Source of the DNA: Rhodopseudomonas_A palustris_F
Lineage (GTDB): Bacteria > Pseudomonadota > Alphaproteobacteria > Rhizobiales > Xanthobacteraceae
NCBI RefSeq assembly: GCF_000013745.1
Contig: NC_007925.1
Span: forward strand, 1 to 64,000
Length of the DNA: 64,000 bases
Reading direction: 5' to 3'
Below the pieces are notes generated by a model. That model was not told the origin of the DNA and made no database searches. It worked only from the letters and a program-made list of their open reading frames with translations. Positions within the stretch are counted from its first letter, which is position 1. Each line of letters begins with the position of its first letter. The translations under genes were made by a program, and so were the position numbers. Below are positions 36,651-45,529 of this stretch, piece by piece.

Positions 36651-37988
36651 TCAGCCCTTGTCGCTCTCGAGTTTCGGAATGTGCGAGCCCTCGCCGGCCG
36701 AGAGCAGGCCCGACTTGGCGTAGAGATCGAGCTTGGCGCGGGTGTCGGTGATGTCGAGGTTGCGCATGGTCAATTGGCCGATGCGGTCGCCCGGCGTGAA
36801 AGGCGCGTCCTCGACCTTCTCCATGCTCAGCCGCTCCGGCGCATAGGTCAGGTTCGGGCTCTGGGTGTTCAGGATCGAGTAGTCGTTACCGCGGCGCAGC
36901 TCCAGCGTCACCTCGCCGGTGATGGCGCGCGCCACCCAGCGCTGCGCGGTCTCGCGCAGCATCAAGGCCTGCGAATCGAACCAGCGGCCCTGGTAGAGCA
37001 AGCGGCCAAGCCGCATGCCGCTGATCCGGTACTGCTCGATGGTGTCCTCGTTGTGGATGCCGGTGACCAGACGCTCATAGGCGATGTGCAGCAGCGCCAT
37101 CGCCGGCGCTTCGTAGATGCCGCGGCTCTTCGCCTCGATGATGCGGTTCTCGATCTGGTCGCTCATGCCGAGACCGTGGCGGCCGCCGATCGCGTTGGCC
37201 TCGAGGAACAGCGCGACCGGATCAGTGAAGGTCTTCCCGTTCAGCGCGACCGGCTGGCCTTCCGCGAACCGCACCGAAACCGTCTCGGCCGCAACGGCGC
37301 AGTCGTCGCGCCAGAACGGCACGCCCATGATCGGGTTGACGATTCGGATGCCGCTATCGAGGTGTTCGAGGTCCTTGGCCTCGTGGGTGGCGCCCAAGAG
37401 ATTGCTGTCGGTCGAGTAGGCCTTTTCCGAACTCATCTTGTAGGCGAAGCCGTGGGCGGTCATGAACGCCGACATTTCGGCGCGGCCGCCCAATTCGTCG
37501 ATGAATTGCTGGTCGAGCCAGGGCTTGTAGATCCGCAGATCCGGATTGGTCAAAAGCCCGTAGCGGTAGAACCGCTCGATATCGTTGCCCTTGTAGGTCG
37601 AGCCGTCGCCCCAGATGTTGACGCCGTCTTCCTTCATCGCCGACACCAGCATGGTGCCGGTGACGGCGCGGCCGAGCGGCGTGGTGTTGAAGTAGGCAAC
37701 GCCGCCGGTCGAAACATGGAACGCGCCCGATTGAATGGCGGCGATGCCTTCGTGCACCAGTTGGCTGCGGCAATCGACCAGGCGGGCCTTCTCGGCGCCG
37801 AACTCCATCGCCTTGCGCGGGATCTCGTCGTAATCGGCCTCGTCGGGCTGGCCGAGATTCGCCGTATAGGCGAACACCCGGGCGCCCTTTTGCTTCATCC
37901 ACAACAGCGCCGCGCTGGTGTCGAGCCCGCCCGAGAAAGCAATGCCGACGTTTTCCCCCTTGGGCAGGCTTTTCAAGATCGTAGACAT
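36651..37988 (-). CDS. argG: Argininosuccinate synthase
   Basis: ArgG condenses citrulline and aspartate with ATP in arginine synthesis. The 445-residue protein, of the longer E. coli-like subgroup, has the N-type ATP pyrophosphatase loop FSGGLDTSAALLWM at about 19-32, YTANLGQPDEADYD, and STYKGNDIERF. GGAAG precedes the ATG at a proper distance. It stands alone between a repeat and the PAP2 gene; other arg genes are not in the window. Confidence 0.96.
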   Translation of the reverse strand: MSTILKSLPKGENVGIAFSGGLDTSAALLWMKQKGARVFAYTANLGQPDEADYDEIPRKAMEFGAEKARLVDCRSQLVHEGIAAIQSGAFHVSTGGVAYFNTTPLGRAVTGTMLVSAMKEDGVNIWGDGSTYKGNDIERFYRYGLLTNPDLRIYKPWLDQQFIDELGGRAEMSAFMTAHGFAYKMSSEKAYSTDSNLLGATHEAKDLEHLDSGIRIVNPIMGVPFWRDDCAVAAETVSVRFAEGQPVALNGKTFTDPVALFLEANAIGGRHGLGMSDQIENRIIEAKSRGIYEAPAMALLHIAYERLVTGIHNEDTIEQYRISGMRLGRLLYQGRWFDSQALMLRETAQRWVARAITGEVTLELRRGNDYSILNTQSPNLTYAPERLSMEKVEDAPFTPGDRIGQLTMRNLDITDTRAKLDLYAKSGLLSAGEGSHIPKLESDKG

Positions 37989-38092
37989 GAAACTTCCAAT
38001 CGGCTGAGTTCATTTGGGAATTTGAGTGCGCGCATATCAAACTTCGCAGCCCTGGGCACGCGTTTAATCGCGGCCCTGGTCAGGAATGTCGC

Positions 38093-38875
38093 TCACGCCG
38101 ATGCCACCGGCGCCGGGCCGACGTCGCGGCCGCGGCGTTTTTGCCGCCAGCGATAGCCCGGCCAAGCGAACCGCGTCAGCGCGGCGTCGATCCTTGCATC
38201 GGAGAACCGGGTCGGCGCCCAGCGGTAGATCAGTCCGTGCAGCAGCCAGATCACCAGAAACGTCACCAGACCGGCGATCGCGACGTCGGTGAAGAAATGC
38301 CCGCCGAACGCCATCCGCAAGCCCGAGGTGACGACGCCGAACACGGTGGCGGCGGCATAGGCGGCGGGCCGCCACGGCGCCGGCGCCAGCGCCGCCGGCG
38401 CATAGGTCCAAAACGCGGTGGCGCCCTCGCCGGAGAAGAACGAGCAGTTCTTCGGGCAATCGCCGCGCGGGTCCCACCACGGCACAAAGTGGTTCTGGCC
38501 GCTGAATTCAGTGACGAAGATCGGCCGCGGCCGGCCCCAATGGCTCTTGAAGGTGAGATTGGTGAGGATGCCGGCGGACAGCGTGATCGACACCAGAAGG
38601 AACATCACGGTGCGGCCGCGCACCAATAGCGGTCTGTCCGGCCATCCCAGCTTGATGATCAGCGCCACGATCGAGGGGGCCGCGAACGCCCAGGCGATCC
38701 ACATCGCGGCGTCACGCGCAAAACTCGCCCAGGCCACCGCCTTCAGCGGGAAGCTCTTGGTCTCGGCGTCGTAAAACAGCCCGGCCAGCCAGAGGTCGAG
38801 CCCGGGAAAGATCCCGAACAGCAGGCCAATCCCGGCAAACAGCCCGAGCGCGATGAGAAGTCCGGTCCGGTTCAT
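38093..38875 (-). CDS. PAP2 family membrane phosphatase, LpxE-like
   Basis: The 260-residue protein has about six transmembrane helices and the three PAP2 phosphatase motifs: KSHWGRPRP (KX6RP), FFSGEGA in the PSGH position, and RMAFGGHFFTD (RX5HX3D). The SGE variant of the middle motif is found in the LpxE-type lipid A 1-phosphatase subgroup. That points to dephosphorylation of a lipid or lipid A phosphate at the periplasmic face of the inner membrane, but undecaprenyl or phosphatidylglycerol phosphates are alternatives. It lies upstream of argG on the same strand with 104 nt between. Confidence 0.85.
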   Translation of the reverse strand: MNRTGLLIALGLFAGIGLLFGIFPGLDLWLAGLFYDAETKSFPLKAVAWASFARDAAMWIAWAFAAPSIVALIIKLGWPDRPLLVRGRTVMFLLVSITLSAGILTNLTFKSHWGRPRPIFVTEFSGQNHFVPWWDPRGDCPKNCSFFSGEGATAFWTYAPAALAPAPWRPAAYAAATVFGVVTSGLRMAFGGHFFTDVAIAGLVTFLVIWLLHGLIYRWAPTRFSDARIDAALTRFAWPGYRWRQKRRGRDVGPAPVASA

Positions 38876-38933
38876 GGGCTGCGGTTTAGCCGAGCGGAGG
38901 CGACAAGAAAAGCCGGCGACGTCGTCCGTGGCA

Positions 38934-38989
38934 CATCCTTCGAGACACCCGTCTTCGCCCTTCGGGCTTCGCCGGGTTCCTCAGGATGA
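38934..38989. repeat. CATCCTTCGAGAC...CAGGATGA palindromic element
   Basis: A 56-bp element whose ends (CATCCTTCGAG and CTCAGGATGA) pair imperfectly and whose centre holds CGCCCTTCGGGCTTCG. Elements of this look are common between genes in this bacterial group. It lies between the PAP2 gene start and the small membrane protein gene end. Confidence 0.72.
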
Positions 38990-39024
38990 CGCCTTGCATG
39001 GGTCCAGCGGAGCGGACGGCCCGC

Positions 39025-39498
39025 TCAGGCCGTTGGTCGAGGCGCCGGCGGCAGCGGCCGGGGCGGCTCGCGCCAGGCGCCGGCGTTGCGGCCGGCGATC
39101 ACCCAATACACCAGGCCGGCGACGATGCCGGCACCGGTCATGATCTCGAGGTGGCGGCGCACGATGCCGTCGAACCGCATCGATGCGGAATCGAACGGCA
39201 CCAGCCCGAGATAGCAGGCGAGCCCGACCGCGGCGCCGCCGAGCGCATAGGCCAGCACGCTGCGGATCGAGAACGCCTCGGTGATCAGCACCACGACCAG
39301 CGCCGGCAACAGCGCAAAGCCGGAGACGAAGATGAAGCCGAAGCCGAAAATGATATTGAGCGCGTCGGGATCGATCGGCTCGACGCCCATGTCGCTGAAT
39401 TCCGGATACAGCATCGCGCCCACCACGATCATCCCGGCGACCAGCGAGGCGCCGAGGAAGCCGAACAGAATCACGAACGATCGCCCGATCAGCGCCAT
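39025..39498 (-). CDS. Small integral membrane protein (four predicted helices)
   Basis: The 157-residue protein has hydrophobic stretches at about 6-31, 47-72, 77-98 and 117-135 and a Pro-rich cytoplasmic tail. I do not recognise the family beyond an alphaproteobacterial uncharacterised membrane protein. Its ATG overlaps the stop of the HD hydrolase gene in the arrangement TGATG, which implies translational coupling. The cluster rlmN, HD hydrolase and this gene is probably one transcript. Confidence 0.8.
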   Translation of the reverse strand: MALIGRSFVILFGFLGASLVAGMIVVGAMLYPEFSDMGVEPIDPDALNIIFGFGFIFVSGFALLPALVVVLITEAFSIRSVLAYALGGAAVGLACYLGLVPFDSASMRFDGIVRRHLEIMTGAGIVAGLVYWVIAGRNAGAWREPPRPLPPAPRPTA

Positions 39499-40097
39499 CA
39501 GCCCCGTCCGCCGGCAGATTGCTGCGCCGCCACCCGGGCGCGGGTGTCGTCGTCGAGCACCGCGCGCAGCGCCGCCAGCAACGGATGCGCCGCGGTCTGT
39601 TTGACGCCGTAGCCGAGGTTGAAGGCGTAGTCGAAATCCGCCGGGTTGCGGCCCTGATTGTGCTGCAGGATGGTCTCCAGCTTGTCGAACCCCTTGGCCA
39701 GCCGTGCCTCGGGCGAGGCGGCGGCGGCGTAGTCCTGCCACAGCGCCAGGATCTCGGCGCGACGCTTGGCGTCGAGCGGCCGCGTCAGGGCTTCCAGATC
39801 GGCGCGCTCCTGCGCCGCCTTGTTGCCGTCGGCGGATTGATCAATCGCCGGGATGTCGCCGTGCAGCGCTTCGCCGAGGTCGTGCACGATGCAGATTTTC
39901 AGAAGCTTGGCGATGTCGATATCGCCCAGATCATCGGCGAACAGCACCGCCATCAGGCACAGCCGCCAGGTGTGTTCGGCGGTGCTTTCCGGCCGGCCGT
40001 TCGAGGTGTGGCCGCTGCGCAGCACGTCCTTCAGGCGCTCCGCCTCGCGCAGAAACGCCAAGGCGCCCTTGATCTGATCCGGCGGAAGCATCGCCAT
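39498..40097 (-). CDS. HD-domain phosphohydrolase, YfbR/HDDC2-like
   Basis: The 199-residue protein has the HD superfamily metal motif: His in STAEHTWRLC, the HD pair in IVHDLGEALHGDIPA, and a downstream Asp in GFDKLETILQ. The order and spacing match the YfbR/HDDC2 group of 5'-deoxynucleotidases. It likely hydrolyses nucleoside monophosphates. It starts 4 nt after rlmN and overlaps the next gene, so it belongs to a three-gene operon. An ATG two codons inside the frame is an equal candidate start. Confidence 0.87.
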   Translation of the reverse strand: MAMLPPDQIKGALAFLREAERLKDVLRSGHTSNGRPESTAEHTWRLCLMAVLFADDLGDIDIAKLLKICIVHDLGEALHGDIPAIDQSADGNKAAQERADLEALTRPLDAKRRAEILALWQDYAAAASPEARLAKGFDKLETILQHNQGRNPADFDYAFNLGYGVKQTAAHPLLAALRAVLDDDTRARVAAQQSAGGRG

Positions 40098-40101
40098 CGC
40101 A

Positions 40102-41301
40102 TCAATCCGTCATCGCCATCGCGCGCAGCGCCTCGCGTTCGCGCGCCGTCAGCTTCTCGGTTTCGGACTTCAACTGCCCGCAGGCGGCGAGAATGTCGCG
40201 GCCGCGCGGCGTGCGCACCGGCGAGGAATAGCCGGCGTTGAAGATGTATTCGGAGAACTTTTCGATCTGGTCCCAGTCCGAGCATTTGTAGGCGGTGCCC
40301 GGCCACGGGTTGAACGGGATCAGGTTGATCTTGGCCGGGATCCCGCTCAGCAGCTTGACCAACAGCTTGGCGTCGTCGAGCGAGTCGTTGACGTCCTTCA
40401 GCATCACATATTCGAAGGTGATGCGCCGCGCATTGGAAGCGCCGGGATAGTCGCGGCAGGCCTGCAGCAGTTCCGCCAGCGGGTATTTCCGGTTCAGCGG
40501 CACCAGCTCGTCGCGCAATTCGTCGCGCACCGCATGCAGCGAAATCGCCAGCATCACGCCGATCTCTTCGCCGGCACGCACGATGTTCGGCACCACGCCG
40601 GAGGTCGATAGCGTCACCCGGCGCCGCGAAATGCCGATGCCTTCATTGTCGGAGACGATCAACAGCGCGTCGCGCACCGCGTCGAAATTGTACAGCGGCT
40701 CGCCCATTCCCATCATCACCACGTTGGTGACCAGGCGGTTGCCGTTCGGAGTCTCGCGATCCGCCCAATCATTCAGCCGGTCGCGCGCGACCATGACTTG
40801 GCCGACGATCTCGCCGGCGGTGAGGTTGCGCACCAGTTTCTGGGTGCCGGTGTGGCAGAACGAGCAATTCAGCGTGCAGCCGACTTGCGAGGACACGCAT
40901 AACGTGCCGCGGTCGGTCTCCGGGATGTAGACGCACTCGACCTCATGGGCCTTTTCGCCGCTGACGCCGCTCGGCAGCCGCAGCAGCCACTTCCGGGTGC
41001 CGTCATTGGAGATCTGCTCGGCCACCACTTCCGGCCGCGCCACCGTGAAATGCTCCGCGAGCTGGCTGCGCATCTCCTTGGAGATGCTCGTCATTTCGGC
41101 GAATTCCTGAACCCCGCGAAAATACATCCAGTGCCACAGCTGCTGCGCCCGCATCTTGCGCTGCGACGCCGCGACGCCGATGCCGCCCAGCGCCTCGGCG
41201 AGTTCCGCGCGCGACAGCCCGATCAGCGACGGTCTCGCCGGCGGCACATAGGTTTCCAGCGCGGTCTTTTCGAGCAGGGACTGGGAAGTCGACAGGGTCA
41301 T
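40102..41301 (-). CDS. rlmN: Dual-specificity RNA methyltransferase RlmN
   Basis: RlmN is a radical SAM enzyme that makes 2-methyladenosine at A2503 of 23S rRNA and A37 of some tRNAs. The 399-residue protein has the radical SAM motif CTLNCSFC (CX3CX2C) with HTGTQKLVRNLT behind it, MGMGEPLYN, and STSGVVPNI, all standard. Conserved Cys used in the mechanism is expected near the C-terminus. It leads a three-gene operon with the HD hydrolase and membrane protein. Confidence 0.97.
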   Translation of the reverse strand: MTLSTSQSLLEKTALETYVPPARPSLIGLSRAELAEALGGIGVAASQRKMRAQQLWHWMYFRGVQEFAEMTSISKEMRSQLAEHFTVARPEVVAEQISNDGTRKWLLRLPSGVSGEKAHEVECVYIPETDRGTLCVSSQVGCTLNCSFCHTGTQKLVRNLTAGEIVGQVMVARDRLNDWADRETPNGNRLVTNVVMMGMGEPLYNFDAVRDALLIVSDNEGIGISRRRVTLSTSGVVPNIVRAGEEIGVMLAISLHAVRDELRDELVPLNRKYPLAELLQACRDYPGASNARRITFEYVMLKDVNDSLDDAKLLVKLLSGIPAKINLIPFNPWPGTAYKCSDWDQIEKFSEYIFNAGYSSPVRTPRGRDILAACGQLKSETEKLTAREREALRAMAMTD

Positions 41302-41314
41302 CGCATCACATTTG

Positions 41315-41391
41315 TAAGGCGGGCAAAGCGCAGCGTGCCCACCGACCGCAATAGAGGTGGGCGCGGCGCAACGCGCCTTGGCCCAGCCTAC
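41315..41391. repeat. GTAAGGCGGGCAAAGCGCAGCGTGCCCACC element
   Basis: A 77-bp element with inner inverted arms GTGCCCACC and GGTGGGCGC, and outer arms GTAAGGCGGGC and GCCCAGCCTAC that pair imperfectly. It belongs to a repeat type I associate with this bacterial group. It lies upstream of the rlmN start, inside a possible promoter region. Confidence 0.75.
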
Positions 41392-41426
41392 GGAGACTCA
41401 CGGCCATCGCCCCGCGCAAAATGCGG

Positions 41427-41449
41427 ATGGCCGGCACCGGGCCGGCCAT
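41427..41449. repeat. ATGGCCGGC-ACCGG-GCCGGCCAT hairpin
   Basis: A perfect 9-bp inverted repeat with a 5-nt loop. It is about 50 nt downstream of the ialB stop codon on the minus strand, so it may stop ialB transcription; it also belongs to the GGCCGG...CCGGCCATGACG repeat style seen in related genomes. Confidence 0.75.
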
Positions 41450-41501
41450 GACGATGGTTTTCACGGTTCATATAGCAAGCAGGACGGCGAATTGCGACCC
41501 T

Positions 41502-42131
41502 TTACCGCTGGCAGTCCTGCGCCAGCCGGTCGAGCGCCTGGGCCAGGCCCTTCAGCGAGAAGGTGTCGATGGTTGCGGTCCCCTTGGCGGAGACGCCCTT
41601 GACGGTGACGTCGGCGGCCTTGCGCATCGCCTGGACCATGCGTTCCTCTTCGGCGGCGTTCTTGATCCACAGCCCGTCGCCCTGGGTGTACATCGCATAA
41701 TTGGCGCCGCCGACCTCGAGGGTGGATTCCGAGCCCGGCTTCAGCGTGTAGCCGATCATCACCGAGACCTCGTTGACGACCTTTTCGGCCGGCCGGGTGG
41801 AGATGAAGGCATAGGCCGGGTCGCGCGGCCGGTTCGGCGGATTGGTCTTCGACGACGACGGTTTGGCCAGCGCGAAACAGACCTTGCGGCCGTTCGGATT
41901 GGCCACATAAGCGCCCCAGGTGCCGAATTGGCCGATCAATTGCGGCTCGGCACCACCCCCGGTGGAGGCCGCAGCGGGCGCGGGCTTCTTCGACTCGGGC
42001 TTCGCCGCAGCCGGCTTGGCCGGCGCCGATTTGGCCCCCTTCGGAGACGCCGTCTGCGCCAGCGCCAGGGTCGATACCCCGCACACCAGCCCACCCGCCG
42101 CCAGACCTATCAGCAATCGCCGCACGCACAT
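41502..42131 (-). CDS. Invasion-associated locus B (IalB) family protein
   Basis: The 209-residue exported protein has a signal peptide (about 5-25, cleavage near ALAQT), a Lys/Pro/Ala-rich linker (about 28-55), and the IalB domain. That domain includes GTWGAYVANPNGRKVCFALA with its Cys, RDPAYAFISTRP and YTLKPGSESTLEVGG, and has a second Cys near the C-terminus (AQDCQR). The family is named for Bartonella IalB but is widespread in non-pathogenic alphaproteobacteria, with unclear function. GAGG lies 5 nt upstream of the ATG at 42131. Confidence 0.88.
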   Translation of the reverse strand: MCVRRLLIGLAAGGLVCGVSTLALAQTASPKGAKSAPAKPAAAKPESKKPAPAAASTGGGAEPQLIGQFGTWGAYVANPNGRKVCFALAKPSSSKTNPPNRPRDPAYAFISTRPAEKVVNEVSVMIGYTLKPGSESTLEVGGANYAMYTQGDGLWIKNAAEEERMVQAMRKAADVTVKGVSAKGTATIDTFSLKGLAQALDRLAQDCQR

Positions 42132-42454
42132 AGCAGCCTCGTCCCTCATCATTGTGACTGCATAATGGCCCGGCACCCACAGCGACACTCTGTGCCCTGC
42201 CATATCCGGAATGGACGATTCTGGAAAGCCGGCGCGGCAGGTTGTCCGCAGCCGATGCCAAACCGCCGGCGCAGCGATCCGCTCGCGGCGCATCGCGCGC
42301 GACGGCCGCCGCGTCAATTGCAGCGTCGATCGGTGTTTTGGTGATGCCGCGCAACGGAATGCCGACGCCCGCGCCGCCTTGCGAATCCATTTGTCCGGTG
42401 CCGGCAAATCCGGCAAGAAGCAAGGCGCGATTAAAAAAACATCTGGGTGGATTC
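42132..42454. other. Intergenic region between divergent ialB and quinone oxidoreductase genes
   Basis: About 320 bases in which I see no gene, RNA or repeat. It should hold the promoters of both divergent genes. The quinone oxidoreductase start is preceded by GGGTGG and an A-rich stretch. Confidence 0.5.
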
Positions 42455-43429
42455 ATGAAGGCTGTTCTGTGCTCCGAATATTGCGGCCCCGACGATCTGG
42501 TGCTCGCCGACATCGCCGATCCTGTTGCCGGCCCCGGCGAAGCGGTGATTGCGATTAAAGCCGCGGCGCTGAATTTCTTCGACATCCTGATGATCCAGGG
42601 CAAGTACCAGATCAAACCGCCGTTCCCGTTCTCGCCCGCGGCCGAAGTTGCCGGCGTCATCGAGAGCTTGGGCGACGGCGTCAGCGATCTGAAAGTCGGC
42701 GACCGCGTGGTGGCGTCCTGCGGTTTCAACGGCGCGCGCGACAAGATCGCACTGCCGGCTCAGTCGATCGTGAAGATCCCCGACAACCTCGATTTCGACC
42801 GCGCCGCGGGCATCATCATCACCTACGGCACCGCGCTGCATGCGCTGGAGGACCGCGCACACCCGAAGCCCGGCGAGACGCTGGCGGTGCTGGGAGCAGC
42901 CGGCGGCACCGGCTTGGCCGCCTGCGAACTAGGCAAGTTGATGGGGCTGAAGGTGATCGCCTGCGCCTCCTCCGACGCCAAGCTCGACTTCGCCAAACAA
43001 CACGGCGCCGAATTGACGCTGAACTACGCCGCCGAGGATTTGAAAGACGGCCTGAAGCGGCTGACCGAAGGCCGCGGCGCCGATATCATCTTCGATCCGG
43101 TCGGAGGCAGCTATGCCGAAGCAGCACTACGCGCGATCGCCTGGGAAGGCCGCTTCCTGGTGATCGGCTTTGCCGCCGGCGAGATTCCCAAGATGCCGCT
43201 CAACCTGGCGCTGCTCAAGGGTTGCGACATCCGCGGCGTGTTCTGGGGCGCCTGGGCCAAGCTCAACCCGGCGAAGAACCGCGCCAATCTGGAAAAGCTG
43301 GTGCAATGGACCGCCGAGGGCAAGATCTCCTCGCATGTCGACCGCAGCTTCCCGCTGGCGCAGACCGCCGACGCGCTGAAGGTGCTGGCCGGACGCCAGG
43401 CGATGGGCAAGGTGATCCTGCATCCGTAG
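42455..43429 (+). CDS. NADPH:quinone oxidoreductase family protein (MDR)
   Basis: The 324-residue zinc-less medium-chain dehydrogenase has the GroES-like catalytic domain (MKAVLCSEYCGPDDL, FFDILMIQGKYQ, and PAAEVAGVIESLG) and the Rossmann domain with LGAAGGTGLAACELGK near 142-157. No structural-zinc Cys cluster is visible. Such proteins reduce quinones or other alpha,beta-unsaturated carbonyls with NADPH. The start at 42455 gives the family N-terminus; upstream open frame lacks similarity. The amine oxidase gene follows 100 nt later on the same strand. Confidence 0.9.
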   Translation: MKAVLCSEYCGPDDLVLADIADPVAGPGEAVIAIKAAALNFFDILMIQGKYQIKPPFPFSPAAEVAGVIESLGDGVSDLKVGDRVVASCGFNGARDKIALPAQSIVKIPDNLDFDRAAGIIITYGTALHALEDRAHPKPGETLAVLGAAGGTGLAACELGKLMGLKVIACASSDAKLDFAKQHGAELTLNYAAEDLKDGLKRLTEGRGADIIFDPVGGSYAEAALRAIAWEGRFLVIGFAAGEIPKMPLNLALLKGCDIRGVFWGAWAKLNPAKNRANLEKLVQWTAEGKISSHVDRSFPLAQTADALKVLAGRQAMGKVILHP

Positions 43430-43529
43430 GCAAGCGAGCAACGGCAACTCAGGCCACCCGCTCGCCGTCATCGATGCGCCACCCCGCCTGCTGTAAGATC
43501 GATGCCGACCGAACTCGGAGCTTGCGCCG

Positions 43530-44771
43530 ATGTCACTGCCGTCCGAAATCGATATCGCGATCATCGGCGCCGGCGCCGCCGGGCTCGGCGCCGCGCATGC
43601 GCTGCAAGGCTCCGGGCATTCCGCGATCATCCTGGAAGCCCGCGACCGCATCGGCGGCCGCGGCCATACCATTCTCGCCGCGCCCGACATTCCGTTCGAC
43701 GTCGGCTGCGAATGGCTGCATTCGGCCGACCGCAACAGTTTCGTCGGCATCGCAACCTCGCTCGGCATCGCGATCGACCGTTCGCGCGGCTCCTGGCGCG
43801 ATCATTCTTTCGACGTCGGTTTTCCGGCGCAGGCGCATGCCGCTTACTACGCAGCGCAGGACGCGTTCTATGCTCGGGTCGAGGCTGCGGCGGAACTAGC
43901 GCAAGACACCGCGGCGGGCGACTGGCTGGAGCCCGGCAACCGTTGGAATCCGCTGATCGACGCGATCTCGACCTATATCAACGGCTGCGAGCTCGACCGG
44001 GTGTCGAGCTACGACACCGCCGCCTATGAGGACAGCGATATCAATTGGCGGCTGCACTTAGGCTATGGCGCGCTGATCGCGGCCTACGGGGCGCCCTGCC
44101 CGATCGCTCTGAACACCGAAGTGACGCTGATCGATCACTCCGGCCCGCGCGTGAAACTCGCGACCTCGCAAGGCACGCTGTCGGCCGGCAAAGTCATTAT
44201 CACCGTGCCGACCAATCTGATCGCCGACGAAGCGATCCGCTTCGACCCGCCGTTGCCCGACAAGGTGGAGGCCGCGCGCGGCTTGCCGCTCGGTGTAGCG
44301 GAAAAGGTGATGCTGGCGCTCGACGAGCCGACGCAAGCGCATCACGCGCTGCCGATCGACGGCCATCTGCGCGGCGCCACCGACCGGGTCGGCACCGGGA
44401 GCTATGATCTACGGCCGCGCGGCCTGCCGGTGATCGCCGGGTTCTTCGGCGGGCGATACGCGCGCGACCTGATCGAGCAGGGCGGCGACGCGTTGGCCCA
44501 GGCGGCGATCGACGAACTGGTCGGTTTGCTCGGGTCGGATTACCGCAACCGGCTGCGGCCGCTGGCGCAGTCGCGCTGGCTGCGCGATCCCTTGGCGCGC
44601 GGCTCCTATTCGCACGCGCTGCCCGGCCATGCCGGCGCCCGCGCCGTGCTCGCGGAACCGGTCGACGGTCGGCTGTTGTTCGCCGGCGAAGCCACCTCGC
44701 CGGACATTTTCTCCACCGCGCATGGCGCCCGCGACTCAGGCGCGCGCGCGGCGCGGCAGGCGATCGGCTAG
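43530..44771 (+). CDS. FAD-dependent flavin amine oxidase family protein
   Basis: The 413-residue protein starts with the dinucleotide-binding fold IAIIGAGAAGLGAAHAL (about 9-25) followed by the GG motif EARDRIGGRGHT at about 36-47. The C-terminus has the FAD-contacting LLFAGEATSPDIFSTAHGARDSG. It is shorter than typical monoamine oxidases (about 450-500) but complete. The substrate is unknown; polyamines or amino acids are possible. A strong stem is not seen downstream. Confidence 0.88.
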   Translation: MSLPSEIDIAIIGAGAAGLGAAHALQGSGHSAIILEARDRIGGRGHTILAAPDIPFDVGCEWLHSADRNSFVGIATSLGIAIDRSRGSWRDHSFDVGFPAQAHAAYYAAQDAFYARVEAAAELAQDTAAGDWLEPGNRWNPLIDAISTYINGCELDRVSSYDTAAYEDSDINWRLHLGYGALIAAYGAPCPIALNTEVTLIDHSGPRVKLATSQGTLSAGKVIITVPTNLIADEAIRFDPPLPDKVEAARGLPLGVAEKVMLALDEPTQAHHALPIDGHLRGATDRVGTGSYDLRPRGLPVIAGFFGGRYARDLIEQGGDALAQAAIDELVGLLGSDYRNRLRPLAQSRWLRDPLARGSYSHALPGHAGARAVLAEPVDGRLLFAGEATSPDIFSTAHGARDSGARAARQAIG

Positions 44772-44879
44772 TTCCGCGACCCGCAAATTGCCGCCGACCC
44801 GGCCTCCGCCTCCCGATCGCAGCGCAGTCTGTCCGATTTTGGCACGCAAGCGGGCCGACTGATGCCAAAAATCCACACG

Positions 44880-44894
44880 TTAACCGATAATTAA
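44880..44894 (+). promoter_or_regulatory. Candidate CtrA-binding site upstream of the GNAT gene
   Basis: TTAA-CCGATAA-TTAA is a perfect match to the TTAA-N7-TTAA consensus of the alphaproteobacterial cell-cycle regulator CtrA. It ends 46 nt before the ATG at 44940 (13 nt before the alternative at 44907). In this GC-rich genome a chance match in an intergenic region is uncommon. Binding is not shown. Confidence 0.5.
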
Positions 44895-44939
44895 CGATGG
44901 ACCTTGATGCCGGGGCCGGACCTTGCTTTGATCAGCGCC

Positions 44940-45449
44940 ATGAGCACAACACTGATCGAGGTTCGACCGGCCAAAGCTGCGGATGCGTCCGCGGTGGCTG
45001 CCACCCATGACGAGGCTTGGCGGTCCGCCTATCAGGGCATCATCCCGGGCGCCGAACTCGAAAAGCTGATCAATCGGCGCGGCCCGCACTGGTGGGACTC
45101 GGCGATCCGCAAAGGCAGCCGCGTCAGCGTGCTGTGCTTCGGCGACAAGGTCGCCGGCTACGCCAATTACGGTCGCAACCGCGCCCGCAGCCTGCAGTTC
45201 GAAGGCGAGATCTACGAACTCTATCTGCGGCCGGAATTCCAGGGCCTCGGCTTCGGCCGCAGGCTGTTCACCGCGGCGAAGCGCGATCTGGTGCAGAGCG
45301 GCTTGAAGAGCATGGTGATCTGGGCGCTGTCCGACAACGAACCGGCGACCGAGTTCTATCGCGCGCTCGGCGGCCGTATGGTGGCGCGCTCCTCGGAGCG
45401 ATTCGGTGCGAAGTCACTCGACAAGGTGGCGTTCGCCTGGACAAACTGA
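44940..45449 (+). CDS. GNAT family N-acetyltransferase
   Basis: The 169-residue protein has the GNAT acetyl-CoA fold: motif D/A region YELYLRPEFQGLGFGRRLF at about 93-111 with the pyrophosphate-binding Q-x-x-G-x-G/A, and motif B ALSDNEPATEFYRALGG. The N-terminus VRPAKAADASAVAATHDEAWRSAY is common in this subgroup. I choose the ATG at 44940, which has no obvious ribosome site; an ATG at 44907, with a purine-rich GATGGA upstream, would add eleven residues. The substrate is unknown. It precedes ppa with 80 nt between. Confidence 0.88.
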   Translation: MSTTLIEVRPAKAADASAVAATHDEAWRSAYQGIIPGAELEKLINRRGPHWWDSAIRKGSRVSVLCFGDKVAGYANYGRNRARSLQFEGEIYELYLRPEFQGLGFGRRLFTAAKRDLVQSGLKSMVIWALSDNEPATEFYRALGGRMVARSSERFGAKSLDKVAFAWTN

Positions 45450-45529
45450 CACCGCGAATCCCCTGACCCGCCGCGGCGCCAGCCCGGCGGCGTCTTTCAT
45501 TTCAACACGACCAATCTGGAGTTTTTTCG

